From NCBI GenBank assembly GCA_027485145.1, contig JAIXRO010000099.1:1-64000 (forward strand): 64,000 bases of DNA, given 5' to 3'. A program made the position numbers and the translations under genes. Of this stretch, positions 26,445-35,690 are shown piece by piece. The DNA comes from Hyphomonadaceae bacterium. Lineage in GTDB: Bacteria > Pseudomonadota > Alphaproteobacteria > Caulobacterales > Hyphomonadaceae. Every line of letters begins with the position of its first letter. The stretch's first letter is position 1. The notes beneath the pieces are model-generated. The model was not told the origin of the DNA. It saw only the letters and a program-made list of their open reading frames with translations, and made no database searches.

Positions 26445-26528
26445 CGGTACCGTGCAAACCGCCGCCGCGTTAAGCGACTTGCATGCTTTTTGCATATACA
26501 TGGACGGCCAAAGGAGGCTGGAATCGCC

Positions 26529-27806
26529 ATGCTGATGCAATCCGGTCGCTCACCGGCAAGACTGATACTGCCGGTCAAGATCTATTCACCCGAGCGTCAG
26601 GCCACGCTTTGGGAACAGGCGCTGCTGGTAGTGATGTTCTACGCATTCCTGCTGCCGCTGGAGGAATACGGGCCGTTGCGCAACGGCTGTATGGCCGTGT
26701 TGCTCGGCGTGTTCGCCTATCACGCCCGCGAGACGGTTCCGATGATGCTGAAAAGCTGGCCCCTGCTGCTGGTGCCGGTGATGGGTCTGCTATCGATTTT
26801 CTGGACCGAGTATCCCAGCGCCGCAACACGCATTGGCATCCTTCACCTCGTGACGCCGTTCCTGCTCGTGACGATTGCCGCGCGGCTTCGCGGCGCCGAG
26901 ATCCTGCGCGTCATCATGCTCGCGGGCGCTGCCGTGGTGCTTTACTGCGTGCCCTATTACGCCACCCTCGCCGAAGGTGGACCCTACGAGCAGAAGAACA
27001 TTCTCGCGTACCATATGATGATCATCACGCTGGTGGCGCTGGCGGTGGCGCTGCATGAGAAAGAGCATGCGCTGCTGCGCGTGATCGCGGCGGCCATTGC
27101 GGGCACGGCCTTCACGTTCCAGCTGATCGCAGATTCGGCCACGTCACTGCTTTTCGCGCTCGTCGGCAGCGCGGCTCTGATCGCCGTCAAACTGGTCTGG
27201 TCGAAAGCCGAGAAGGTTGCGAACGCGCGGCTCATCCTGTTTGGCGCGGTCATCGCGGGGCTCCTGGGCGTTGTACTGGCGCTGTCCATGATGCCGCAGA
27301 ATCGGATTGTCGCCGACTTCCTCGATCTGTTCGGCAAGGATGCGACGCTCACCGGGCGAACCGATATCTGGAAAGCCGCAGAAATGGCCGCATCCGAAAA
27401 TCCGTGGTTCGGTGTGGGTCTTGAAGGCTTCTGGCAACCGAACACCGGCCTTGCCGCGACCCTCGCCGAGCTGACGTACAAAGATCCGGGTACGTTCATT
27501 TCCTTTCACAGCGCGTTCTGGGAGATGCGGGTTCACCTCGGCTTCGTCGGCCTCGGACTGTTCATTTTCGCAATGACCTGGGCCGGGCTGCGCACCCTCA
27601 ACATGTGGCTTCAGAACGGGTCGGTGATCAATTCGGCGCTGCTCTTGTTCTTCTTCATCAACCTGGCCAGCTGCTTCACCGAATCCTATGCGACCGCGAC
27701 CTTCAGCCCGGCTGTCAGCCTGATGTACTTCGGCGCGCTGGTCGCATTCGGGAGCGGCGAACGAAAATTTCTGGGCGTCGGCCGAGCGGTCGAGCAGGAG
27801 GACTGA
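26529..27806 (+). CDS. O-antigen ligase / polymerase (WaaL/Wzy-like) membrane protein
   Basis: A 425-residue inner-membrane protein with about ten to twelve hydrophobic helices. The periplasmic-loop signature LTGRTDIWKAAEMAASENPWFGVGLEGFW is characteristic of the O-antigen ligase (Wzy_C) superfamily, which joins or polymerises surface glycans in the periplasm. I start at ATG 26529, which follows AAGGAGG (11-base spacing); an in-frame TTG at 26490 is less likely. It is the first gene of a tight cassette with an SGNH hydrolase (1 base apart) and an acyltransferase. Confidence 0.85.
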   Translation: MLMQSGRSPARLILPVKIYSPERQATLWEQALLVVMFYAFLLPLEEYGPLRNGCMAVLLGVFAYHARETVPMMLKSWPLLLVPVMGLLSIFWTEYPSAATRIGILHLVTPFLLVTIAARLRGAEILRVIMLAGAAVVLYCVPYYATLAEGGPYEQKNILAYHMMIITLVALAVALHEKEHALLRVIAAAIAGTAFTFQLIADSATSLLFALVGSAALIAVKLVWSKAEKVANARLILFGAVIAGLLGVVLALSMMPQNRIVADFLDLFGKDATLTGRTDIWKAAEMAASENPWFGVGLEGFWQPNTGLAATLAELTYKDPGTFISFHSAFWEMRVHLGFVGLGLFIFAMTWAGLRTLNMWLQNGSVINSALLLFFFINLASCFTESYATATFSPAVSLMYFGALVAFGSGERKFLGVGRAVEQED

Positions 27807-27807
27807 C

Positions 27808-28605
27808 ATGTCAGCCCCGCTTCGCCCACTGCCGGGGCTGTACGCCCTGGCAGCGGCCCTTGCCTTCGCCGTGACACCCGGCTGCGCCGCGGAGACGGGC
27901 GAGCCGGCGTTGCCAAGCCTCGCTGTCGAGGTGCCAAGTGATGCAAGCGACACGCCCGCCGCCCTCCAAGCCGGGTCGACCATTCTGACGATCGGCGATT
28001 CGATCACCGCCGGTTATGGCGCGCTCGGCGCGGGACCGGACTGCCCCGCAACCGAGGCGACGCATTCGCAGGACGCGTCATTTGCCGCCCTGCTGGCCGG
28101 CAAGATGAACGCAACCCTGGTCGTCGATGCCGTTTCCGGCCGGGGGCTGGTCCACAATTTCGGGGGCCATTCCGCTGACACAGCGAAGGCGCGGCTGCTG
28201 GATGGCGGGCATATTCGATCTGGCGATTACGGCGAGCTTAATCCGTCTCTGGTGACCGTTCATCTGGGCACGAACGATTTCTTCCAGAACGATCCGGGCC
28301 CGGCCTTTGACGCGGCCTATCAGGCGCTGCTTGAGGAGATTGCCGGCGCCTATCCTGAGGCGCGCATCCTTGGCCTGATTGGGCCGATGCTGAGCGGCGA
28401 GGATCGCACGCGCGCCGTCACCGCGATCCAGCGCGCAGTCGGCGCGGCGACGCTATCGACAGGCCGGGATATCGGTTTCATGGAATTGAACTATGCGGAC
28501 GCCGCGGCGGACGCCATCGGCTGCGAATGGCACCCGGGCACAGGCACACATACCCTCATGGCAGACAAAATTTTCGGCACGCTCAAGGAAGGAACACTTC
28601 CGTGA
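27808..28605 (+). CDS. SGNH/GDSL-family hydrolase, exported
   Basis: A 265-residue esterase-type protein with a signal peptide (residues 1-25; a weak lipobox TPGC at Cys26). SGNH blocks are seen: ILTIGDSITAGYG (nucleophile Ser, block I), GTND (block III) and EWHPGTGTH (block V His). It likely removes or transfers acyl groups on a surface glycan, given its neighbours. It starts 1 base after the ligase gene stop and overlaps the acyltransferase by 4 bases, so all three are one operon. Its C-terminal His motif differs a little from the usual DGVHP. Confidence 0.87.
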   Translation: MSAPLRPLPGLYALAAALAFAVTPGCAAETGEPALPSLAVEVPSDASDTPAALQAGSTILTIGDSITAGYGALGAGPDCPATEATHSQDASFAALLAGKMNATLVVDAVSGRGLVHNFGGHSADTAKARLLDGGHIRSGDYGELNPSLVTVHLGTNDFFQNDPGPAFDAAYQALLEEIAGAYPEARILGLIGPMLSGEDRTRAVTAIQRAVGAATLSTGRDIGFMELNYADAAADAIGCEWHPGTGTHTLMADKIFGTLKEGTLP

Positions 28606-29693
28606 ACCCGGCCCAGACCCCTACCGAAACCGGAAAGATCCAGATCGGGTCGCTGCAGATCCTGCGCGCGGCAGCGGCGCTCAGCGTGTTTTTCTTCCAT
28701 TACTTTGCTTATCTTCAGGTCGAACTCGGCGTGTTCGATATCAACCACTTTGAAGTGGGCGCGTTCGGCGTGGACATCTTCTTCGTCGTGAGCGGGTTCA
28801 TCATCTGCTATGCGAGCGAGCAGGAGCACTCGCCTGTGAAGTTCATGCTGAAGCGCATGAGCCGGATCCTGCCACTCTACTATCTTCTCACGCTCGGAAT
28901 CTTCGCGGTCGCGCTGGTCGCGCCGCATCTCCTCTACTCCACCACGGCGAACCTCGATAACCTCGTCAAGTCCCTGCTGTTCATTCCGTATGCTAAGGAA
29001 AACGGATTGGTTCAGCCCCTCCTCTTCCTGGGCTGGACGCTGAACTACGAGATGTTCTTCTATCTCGTCTTCGCACTCAGCATGTTCGCGGGACGCTTCC
29101 GCATCTATGTAGTGCTGGCCATCATCTCGGCGCTCGTGGCTTATGGCGCGCTCGCGGAGCCGACTTCGGTTCCGGTTCAGTTCTTCACGTCGGAGATCAT
29201 GATGAACTTCGCCTGGGGGTGCCTCGCCTACCTCGTCTACCGGCATTCCCCAGCGCTGCTGAAGGCCGCCCGTCCGCTCTGGCTGGTCGCCATTGTCGTG
29301 ATGCTGCTTCAGAACCATGTGCCCGTCGGCCTGCCGCGTTCGATTTGCTTCGGCCTTCCGGCGATGGTGCTGCTGCTTGGCCTTCTGACCACGCCGGTGC
29401 GCGACGGGCCGGTGTCGAGGTTCTTCGTTTCGCTTGGCGATGCGTCCTATTCGCTCTATCTGATCCATCCTTACATCCTGCAGGCGCTGTTCAAGATCCT
29501 CATTCCCGCCATCGGGATCAGCTGGTGGTCGATCGCCCTTTTCAGTGTTCTCGCCTTCGGGATTGCGGTGGTTGCCTGCACGCTGATGTTCCGCCTGGTG
29601 GAGAGGCCTTCGAATGAGTGGTTGCGATCCCGGCTGTTTGCGTCCAATTCCAAGCTGCGGGCTCCCTGGGGCCCTGGACGCCTGACAGGATAA
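28602..29693 (+). CDS. Acyltransferase 3 (OafA/YrhL-type)
   Basis: A 363-residue membrane O-acyltransferase with about ten helices. The family start LQILRAAAALSVFFFHYFAYL, with the catalytic His, and GAFGVDIFFVVSGFIICY are characteristic. GTG 28602 overlaps the preceding stop (GTGA) and is preceded by AAGGAAGGAA, which decides the start; an upstream ATG would overlap the SGNH gene by 78 bases. It would acylate surface polysaccharide or lipid. C-terminal SGNH domain is absent, so the separate SGNH gene may supply that function. Confidence 0.9.
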   Translation: MNPAQTPTETGKIQIGSLQILRAAAALSVFFFHYFAYLQVELGVFDINHFEVGAFGVDIFFVVSGFIICYASEQEHSPVKFMLKRMSRILPLYYLLTLGIFAVALVAPHLLYSTTANLDNLVKSLLFIPYAKENGLVQPLLFLGWTLNYEMFFYLVFALSMFAGRFRIYVVLAIISALVAYGALAEPTSVPVQFFTSEIMMNFAWGCLAYLVYRHSPALLKAARPLWLVAIVVMLLQNHVPVGLPRSICFGLPAMVLLLGLLTTPVRDGPVSRFFVSLGDASYSLYLIHPYILQALFKILIPAIGISWWSIALFSVLAFGIAVVACTLMFRLVERPSNEWLRSRLFASNSKLRAPWGPGRLTG

Positions 29694-29701
29694 AAACGCC
29701 G

Positions 29702-30457
29702 ATGCGCCTCCCCGTCTCGACCTGGCCGGACATCGAAGCCTGGCTGACCACTTCGAAAACCATCGTGATCCCGATCGGCTCGATGGAGCAGCATGGGCCC
29801 AACGGGTTCATCGGCACGGATGCGCTGTGTCCCGAAATCATCGCCAACCATGCCGAGAGCCTCGCGCCGGACAAGCTGCTGATCGGGCCAACCTTCAATG
29901 TCGGCTGCGCGCAGCACCATCTCGGTTTTCCGGGCACCGTCACCCTGCGCCCGACGACGATGATCGCGGCGATGACGGACTGGACCGAGAGCTTCCTGCG
30001 TCACGGCTTCGAGCGCATCTACTGGTTCAACGGGCATGGCGGCAACATCTCCACCATCGAGGCGGCCTTCTCCGAGATCCATGCGCGGCGCAGTTTCGAC
30101 CCCCGCGGCGCGGACAACCGCCCGGGCCTCGTGCTGAAGCGGCGCGACTGGTGGGATTTCCGGGAAGTGATGAACCTCTGCAACCAGCTCTACCCTTCCG
30201 GCCATGGCAGCCACGCCACCGCCTCGGAAGTGTCCGTCACCTACTGGGCCTATCCGGACCGCGAGCGCCAGCACACCGAGATGAGCCCGAAAATCGCCCC
30301 GAACGGGACGATCAGCGACGCCGTGCGCTACCGCCGCGACTTCCCGGATGGCCGCATCGGGTCTGACCCCACGCAGTCGAACGCCGCCGATGGCGGCAAG
30401 ATCGTCGAGGTGGCCGCGAAGTGCCTGATCGAGGAAGTGGCGCGGTTCGCCGCCTAA
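29702..30457 (+). CDS. Creatininase-family amidohydrolase
   Basis: A 251-residue metal-dependent amidase of the creatininase fold, including mycofactocin, riboflavin and creatinine hydrolases. The metal sites are in VIPIGSMEQHGPNGF, WFNGHGGNIST, and SGHGSHATASE. The substrate is not known. ATG 29702 is preferred over an upstream frame. It begins 8 bases after the acyltransferase stop and so may be cotranscribed with the glycan cassette. No mycofactocin partners are nearby. Confidence 0.88.
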   Translation: MRLPVSTWPDIEAWLTTSKTIVIPIGSMEQHGPNGFIGTDALCPEIIANHAESLAPDKLLIGPTFNVGCAQHHLGFPGTVTLRPTTMIAAMTDWTESFLRHGFERIYWFNGHGGNISTIEAAFSEIHARRSFDPRGADNRPGLVLKRRDWWDFREVMNLCNQLYPSGHGSHATASEVSVTYWAYPDRERQHTEMSPKIAPNGTISDAVRYRRDFPDGRIGSDPTQSNAADGGKIVEVAAKCLIEEVARFAA

Positions 30458-30545
30458 ATCCCGCGTAATCTGGCAGCCTGCGCACTGGAAGCGCGGGGCC
30501 AAGCGGTCTATCAGCTGCGGCCAGAAGGTGAGGCACCCGCACGGC

Positions 30546-31277
30546 ATGCTGGAAGTCAGAGCGCTCGAGAAATCCTACGGGGCGAAACAGGCCGTACGCG
30601 GCGTGTCGTTCACCGTGGAAAAAGGCACCGTGCTCGGCTTCCTCGGGCCGAATGGCGCGGGCAAATCCACGACGATGCGGATGATCGCGGGCGTGCTGGA
30701 GCCGGATGCGGGGGACGCGCTGATTGACGGCAAGTCGATCCTCTCCGACCGGCGCGCTGCACAGGCGGCGCTCGGCTACCTGCCGGAAGGTGCACCGCTT
30801 TATGAGGACATGACGCCGCCGGAGTTCCTGCGCTTTCTTGCTGAAGCGCGCGCCCTGCCCCGCAGCCAGCGCGCCGGGGCCGTGGACCGGTCGATTGCCG
30901 ATGCACGGATTTCCACAGTCTGCCACCAGCGGATCGGGGACCTCTCGAAAGGCTACCGCCGCCGGGTGGGGCTCGCCGGCGCGATCCTGCACGACCCGCC
31001 CGTTCTGGTGCTGGACGAGCCGACCGACGGGCTGGACCCCAACCAGAAACGCGCCGTGCGCGCGCTGATCGCCCGGATGGCGCCGACCAAGGCGATCGTC
31101 ATCTCGACCCATACGCTGACCGAAGTGCCGGCAATGTGCCACCGCGCGGTGCTGATCGACCGGGGACGGATCATCGCGGATGACACGCCGGCCGGCCTTG
31201 CCCGACGGTCCGAGGACGGATCGCTGGAAGGCGCCTTCAGCCGGCTTACCGATCAGGTCGAGGACGAAACGCTGTGA
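30546..31277 (+). CDS. ABC transporter ATPase, Gld-type
   Basis: A 243-residue ABC ATPase. Walker A is FLGPNGAGKST (about residue 33), the signature region is LSKGYRRRVGLAGAIL, and Walker B is PVLVLDEPTDGLD. It powers the export complex with the next three genes, overlapping the permease by 4 bases. The closest known type is GldA-like, of the ABC-2 export group. Its start may instead be GTG 30528, six codons upstream. Substrate unknown. Confidence 0.92.
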   Translation: MLEVRALEKSYGAKQAVRGVSFTVEKGTVLGFLGPNGAGKSTTMRMIAGVLEPDAGDALIDGKSILSDRRAAQAALGYLPEGAPLYEDMTPPEFLRFLAEARALPRSQRAGAVDRSIADARISTVCHQRIGDLSKGYRRRVGLAGAILHDPPVLVLDEPTDGLDPNQKRAVRALIARMAPTKAIVISTHTLTEVPAMCHRAVLIDRGRIIADDTPAGLARRSEDGSLEGAFSRLTDQVEDETL

Positions 31278-32032
31278 AGGATTTCCTGACGCGCCAGATG
31301 AGCGGCTTTTCCGCAACCTACCGGCGGGAGCTTGCGGCGTACTTCGCGACGCCGATGGCGTATGTCTTCCTCGCCGTGTTCCTTCTGGCGCTGGGTCTCT
31401 TCACCTGGGAGGCGGGGCGGTTCTTTGATACCGGTGTGGCCGACCTGCAGCCCTTCTTCGCCTGGCATCCCTGGCTCTACATGATTTTCCTGCCCGCCCT
31501 CGCGATGCGTCTCTGGGCGGATGAACGGGCGAGCGGGACAGACGAGTTGCTGCTTTCCCTGCCCATCGGCATTCCCGGACTCGTGCTTGGCAAACTGCTG
31601 GCGGCCTGGACGGTCGCAGCCGCCGGCCTCGTGCTGACCGCACCCATGTGGGTGTCGGTCAACTTCCTTGGCGATCCGGACAACACCGCCATCGCGCTTA
31701 CCTATTTCGTCAGCCTGCTGATGGCCGGGGCTTATCTCTCCATTGGCGCGGCCGTCTCGTCCCTGACGGGGAGCCAGGTCGCGGCCTTCGTCATCAGCGT
31801 CGTGATTGCCTTCGTGTTCACCGCGGCCGGATGGCCACTGGTTCTGTCCACGGTGCAGAGCCTGTTCGGCACCGGCTTCGCCGATCTGGTGGCCCGCTTT
31901 TCCTTCATCACGCAATTTGAAGGCGCCCAGCGGGGCGTTCTGGAACTGCGGGCGGTCGCCTACTTCCTCGGTTTCACCGCGACATTTGTCTATCTCAACT
32001 GCCTCTGGGCGTCCCGCCAGAGGCTGGGCTGA
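31274..32032 (+). CDS. ABC-2 type permease, Gld-type
   Basis: A 252-residue inner-membrane permease with six helices and the short N-terminus typical of GldF-like ABC-2 proteins (RRELAAYFATPMAYVFLAVFL). GTG 31274 overlaps the ATPase stop (GTGA), so the genes are coupled. The GTG start is the natural overlap; an ATG at 31298 is an alternative. It forms the channel with the ATPase. Confidence 0.9.
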   Translation: MKDFLTRQMSGFSATYRRELAAYFATPMAYVFLAVFLLALGLFTWEAGRFFDTGVADLQPFFAWHPWLYMIFLPALAMRLWADERASGTDELLLSLPIGIPGLVLGKLLAAWTVAAAGLVLTAPMWVSVNFLGDPDNTAIALTYFVSLLMAGAYLSIGAAVSSLTGSQVAAFVISVVIAFVFTAAGWPLVLSTVQSLFGTGFADLVARFSFITQFEGAQRGVLELRAVAYFLGFTATFVYLNCLWASRQRLG

Positions 32033-32041
32033 GGCGGCAAC

Positions 32042-33904
32042 ATGAAGACGCGGCGTTATCTTGTCCTCTCCACCCTGCTGGCCGGCGTGATCCTGCTTTC
32101 CGGGAACATCGCGGCGCAGAAACTACTGGCGGGCGCACGAATCGATTTCACGGATGGCGGCCTCTACACGCTCTCGCGCGCCACGCGCACGACGCTGGCC
32201 GAGATCAGCGAACCGGTGGACCTCACCTTCGTCTATGCCCGCCGGACCGGGCAGGAATACCCGGCCGTGCAGGCGCATGCCGCCCGCGTGCGCGAACTGC
32301 TCGCCACGTACGAGTCGCAATCCGGCGGGCGCGTGCGCGTGCGCGAGATCGATCCGGCCCCGTTCTCCGAGGCCGAGGATGAAGCGCTGGCCGCCGGCAT
32401 CTCCGCCATCGAGGCCGGCGGCAATGATCCGCTCTATTTCGGCATCATAGGGCGCAACGCCGTCGATGATGTGCGGATCCTGCCTTTCCTCGCGCCCGAG
32501 CAGGAACTGACCCTGGAATATGACCTGACACGGATGATCGCGCGGCTGAACCATCCCGAACCTTCACGCGTGGGAATCCTTTCGTCCCTGCCCGGCATGA
32601 CGGCGCCGGATCCCGCCGGCGGGTACGCTCTGCTGCAGGACCTTGCCCGCAGTTTCGAACTCGAACCGGTGCTGGACGACTTCAGCGCGTTGCCGGATGA
32701 CCTCGATGTTCTGCTGGTGGCGCACCCGGCGCCGCTGACCAGCCGCCAAGAATGGCTGATCGACCAATATCTGCTGCGCGGCGGGCGCGCTGTTTTCCTG
32801 GTCGATCCGGCCGCCAAGATCGCCGTGACCGGCGATGTGTTCGGCACGAGCAACGAACTGGCCCGCTCCGGCCTCGGGCGGCTTGGGCGCGCCTGGGGGG
32901 TTGAGCTGTCGCCGGACGCCCTGGCCGACGCCGCCTATGCCCTGCCGGTTCCGGTGGAGACCGCGCGCGGCCTGGTCGAGGAACTGGCCCATCCCCTCTT
33001 CATCGGCATTCCGGCCGATACGATGAACCGCGAAGATCCGATCACGGCGGACCTGATGCGCGTCGTCAATTTCGGCGCGCCGGGCGCGCTGCTCCCTGGA
33101 TCGCCCCCCGAGGGCGTCACCATTACGCCGCTGATCATGTCCGGCCCGAGCCCCTCCTTCATCGATGCCGGCGCCGCCGCGCGCGACATGCAGCCGGCGG
33201 ATGTGTTGCGGGCCTATCAGAGCCTGCCGGCGCCGCAGGCCTTGGCGATGCGCGTCTCCGGGCGGCTGGTGTCCGCCTTCCCGGGCGGCGCGCCAGGGAC
33301 CGATGCGCCCGGTGACGCGGTCGCCGCCGAACACATCCGCGCGGGCAAGCGCGACGCGGAGATCATCATTATCGCCGACGCCGATTTCATCGCGGACGAG
33401 TTCTACATTGCCAAGGGTGGCAGCGCTGTGGCGGACAATGGCGCCCTCGTGCTGAACGCCGTCGATGCGCTGGCCGGCGGCGGTGAACTCTCGCGGCTGC
33501 GGTCCCGGGCGCCCGCTATGCGCTCGATGACCCGGATCGACCGTATGCGGAGCGAGGCGGAGGAACAGTATTTCCGCCAGCAAGCCGAACTTGAGACGCG
33601 CCTCGCGGCCGCGCAGACCCGGCTCGCCGAATTGCAGGACACCGGCGCGGGCGAAGGTTTCTTCGCAGGCGATCCGGAGGCGGAGCTTTCGGATGAAGAG
33701 CGGGTGGAACTCGCCAGCCTGCGGGCGGATATTCTCGACCTGCGCGGCAGGTTGCGCGACACCGAACGCGACTACCGGCGCGCCATCGACCGGCTTGAAG
33801 CGAGCCTGAAAGCCATCAACATCTGGGGCGGACCTGTGCTCGTGGCGCTGGCCGGCGTCTTCGTCTGGCGGCGTCAGAAACGGCCGCGCAGGGCCGCGTC
33901 ATGA
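32042..33904 (+). CDS. GldG-like ABC transporter auxiliary protein
   Basis: A 620-residue protein anchored by an N-terminal helix (about 5-25) with a large periplasmic domain and a C-terminal helix (about 597-612). The N-terminal block IDFTDGGLYTLSRATRTTL, then TFVYARRTGQEYPAV, is the pattern of the GldG / ABC_transp_aux family found beside Gld-type ATPases. A coiled coil (about 500-590, rich in Glu, Arg and Ala) precedes the last helix. Nine bases separate it from the permease and it overlaps the DUF4340 gene by 4 bases. Confidence 0.88.
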   Translation: MKTRRYLVLSTLLAGVILLSGNIAAQKLLAGARIDFTDGGLYTLSRATRTTLAEISEPVDLTFVYARRTGQEYPAVQAHAARVRELLATYESQSGGRVRVREIDPAPFSEAEDEALAAGISAIEAGGNDPLYFGIIGRNAVDDVRILPFLAPEQELTLEYDLTRMIARLNHPEPSRVGILSSLPGMTAPDPAGGYALLQDLARSFELEPVLDDFSALPDDLDVLLVAHPAPLTSRQEWLIDQYLLRGGRAVFLVDPAAKIAVTGDVFGTSNELARSGLGRLGRAWGVELSPDALADAAYALPVPVETARGLVEELAHPLFIGIPADTMNREDPITADLMRVVNFGAPGALLPGSPPEGVTITPLIMSGPSPSFIDAGAAARDMQPADVLRAYQSLPAPQALAMRVSGRLVSAFPGGAPGTDAPGDAVAAEHIRAGKRDAEIIIIADADFIADEFYIAKGGSAVADNGALVLNAVDALAGGGELSRLRSRAPAMRSMTRIDRMRSEAEEQYFRQQAELETRLAAAQTRLAELQDTGAGEGFFAGDPEAELSDEERVELASLRADILDLRGRLRDTERDYRRAIDRLEASLKAINIWGGPVLVALAGVFVWRRQKRPRRAAS

Positions 33905-34920
33905 GTTCGCTGCGAGACGCCCAGAGAACCCGGCGCATGCTGGTGATGGCCGGATTGGCCGCGGTGCTGAGCCTGCTGGCGGTCCTTTCGCACCTCGGTG
34001 GCGGGAGCCTTGCACCGACCAGTGAGCGGACCGGCAAGACAGTGCTGCCGGGATTTGCAGAGCAACGCGCCGAGGCGAGCGAAATCCGCGTCACCCTGGC
34101 GGACGAGCGCTACACACTGGTCGCCACCGGCGAAGGCTGGCGGCTCGGCGGCCGGGATGGATATCCGGTGCGGCAGGACCGGCTGGCCGAGCTCGCGGCA
34201 GGACTTGAAGGCCTCGTCTGGGATACGCCGCGCACGGATGATCCCGGGAAACTTGACTGGCTGGGCCTTGGCGATCCGCGCGAAGGCGGCAGCGGCGCCC
34301 TGATCGAAGTGATCGGGCAGGACGGCGAGTCGAGCGCCGCGCTGATCACCGGCCGGAAGGGAGACAATATCTATGCGCGCCGGCCGGGCGACCTTCAGGC
34401 CTTCCGCGTCACCGGCGATCTGCCGCCGCTCTACAATTCCGAAGCCTGGCTGGATCTCGGCTTCCTCGATATCAGCGAAGATGCGGTATCCGCCCTGCGG
34501 CTGACCGATTCGTCCGGCGCGAGCCTGTTTCTCCAGCGCACGATCGGCGCGAGCGACCAGTCTTTCCTGCCCGCGCCGCCTTACCAGGGCTACCGGCTGG
34601 TCAGCCGGGTTGCGGTCTCCGCCCCGGCGCTGGCGCTGACCCGGTTCCTGCCGATCGGCGTGAAGCCCGCCGCTGCCTTGAAATCCGATCCCGTGGGCCG
34701 CCATATCACGCAGACGCATGACGGCCTCGAGATCGATGTGCAGGCCTACCGCGAGCGCGACGGGTATTTCATAACGTTGCGCGCCATCGAAGCGGGCGAG
34801 GGGGCGCAGCGCGCCGCGGCCATTAACGAGCGCGCGGCCGGATGGGCCTTCGAACTGACCGCCGCGGACTGGGCGGATTACACGCCGATGGTTTCGTCCA
34901 TCGTGCGGATGCCGGGCTAG
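33901..34920 (+). CDS. DUF4340 protein, last gene of ABC operon
   Basis: A 339-residue protein with one N-terminal membrane helix (about 14-32) and a beta-rich extracytoplasmic part (LVATGEGWRLGGRDGYPVRQ, then LYNSEAWLDLGFLDI). This is the pattern of DUF4340, which accompanies GldG-type genes. The ATG overlaps the GldG-like stop (ATGA). The four-gene unit suggests a complex in the cell envelope. Its stop lies 3 bases before the stop of the convergent DUF1223 gene. Confidence 0.85.
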   Translation: MSSLRDAQRTRRMLVMAGLAAVLSLLAVLSHLGGGSLAPTSERTGKTVLPGFAEQRAEASEIRVTLADERYTLVATGEGWRLGGRDGYPVRQDRLAELAAGLEGLVWDTPRTDDPGKLDWLGLGDPREGGSGALIEVIGQDGESSAALITGRKGDNIYARRPGDLQAFRVTGDLPPLYNSEAWLDLGFLDISEDAVSALRLTDSSGASLFLQRTIGASDQSFLPAPPYQGYRLVSRVAVSAPALALTRFLPIGVKPAAALKSDPVGRHITQTHDGLEIDVQAYRERDGYFITLRAIEAGEGAQRAAAINERAAGWAFELTAADWADYTPMVSSIVRMPG

Positions 34921-34923
34921 ATT

Positions 34924-35571
34924 TCAGTTCGCCCGCAGGGTCGCGAACACGCGGCCCATACCGGCTTCCTGGACCACCAGAAGACACCCGGATGCGCAGG
35001 CCGGCAGCGTCAGTTCGGCCTTGCCGCCGAGCCATGGCCCGAGCTGGCGCACGCCGGTCACGGGGTTGGGCATCTTGGTCGTGTTGTCGCCGGCGTCGAG
35101 GTAGGAGACCCACCAGATGTCCGACAGGCCGCCGGGCTGGCCACTGAGCAAGACGCGCTGGCCGTTGCGCTCGATGCTCACGTTCACCGGCTCGGCCATC
35201 TCGGCCTGCATCATGGCGGCGCCGACCTTGGCGGGCTTGTTGCCTGAGGCCTGTGTCAGGCCATTGTATACGGATTGGGGCGTGTACGGACCACGCAGTT
35301 CGAACCGTTCCACGTAGCCGCGCTGGCGATCTTTCGACTCCGGAAGCGCCATCTTTTCCTTGCTGCCGAGATAGTCCCAGTAGTCGACGGCCCAGGTCAG
35401 CACCATCACAGTGTCGCCGCGCTCCGCCTCGACCGCCTTCAGGGTCTTGTAGGCCGCCGGGCACGCCCGGCAATTCTTCGACGCGAACAGCTCGACCAGC
35501 ATCGGTCCCTCCGCATGCGCGGAGCCACCGAAGCCTAACAGAACGACCAGAGCGAGAAGGACACGTTTCAT
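34924..35571 (-). CDS. Exported DUF1223 (thioredoxin-like) protein
   Basis: A 215-residue protein with a Sec signal peptide (cleavage after AHA near residue 20) and a thioredoxin-like fold, with a CxxC motif in SKNCRACPAAY. DUF1223 members are periplasmic and uncharacterised, often next to acnA in alphaproteobacteria. The ATG at 35571 precedes the signal peptide; an upstream in-frame ATG is not favoured. It lies downstream of acnA, separated by the acnA terminator. Confidence 0.87.
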   Translation of the reverse strand: MKRVLLALVVLLGFGGSAHAEGPMLVELFASKNCRACPAAYKTLKAVEAERGDTVMVLTWAVDYWDYLGSKEKMALPESKDRQRGYVERFELRGPYTPQSVYNGLTQASGNKPAKVGAAMMQAEMAEPVNVSIERNGQRVLLSGQPGGLSDIWWVSYLDAGDNTTKMPNPVTGVRQLGPWLGGKAELTLPACASGCLLVVQEAGMGRVFATLRAN

Positions 35572-35631
35572 GACCAAAGTTATAGGCGCTCCCCACCCCT
35601 GCGCACAGTCACACCCCCGTGAGAGACTGCG

Positions 35632-35663
35632 AAAAACCCGCGGCACGAGTGGCGCGCCGCGGG
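35632..35663 (-). terminator. Intrinsic terminator of acnA
   Basis: On the minus strand the gene end is followed by CCCGCGGCGCGCC-actc-GTGCCGCGGG and TTTTTCGC. A long GC stem with a T tract, about 28 bases after the acnA stop. Confidence 0.85.
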
Positions 35664-35690
35664 CAAACTCCGGCTGACGCTACGTCAGGC

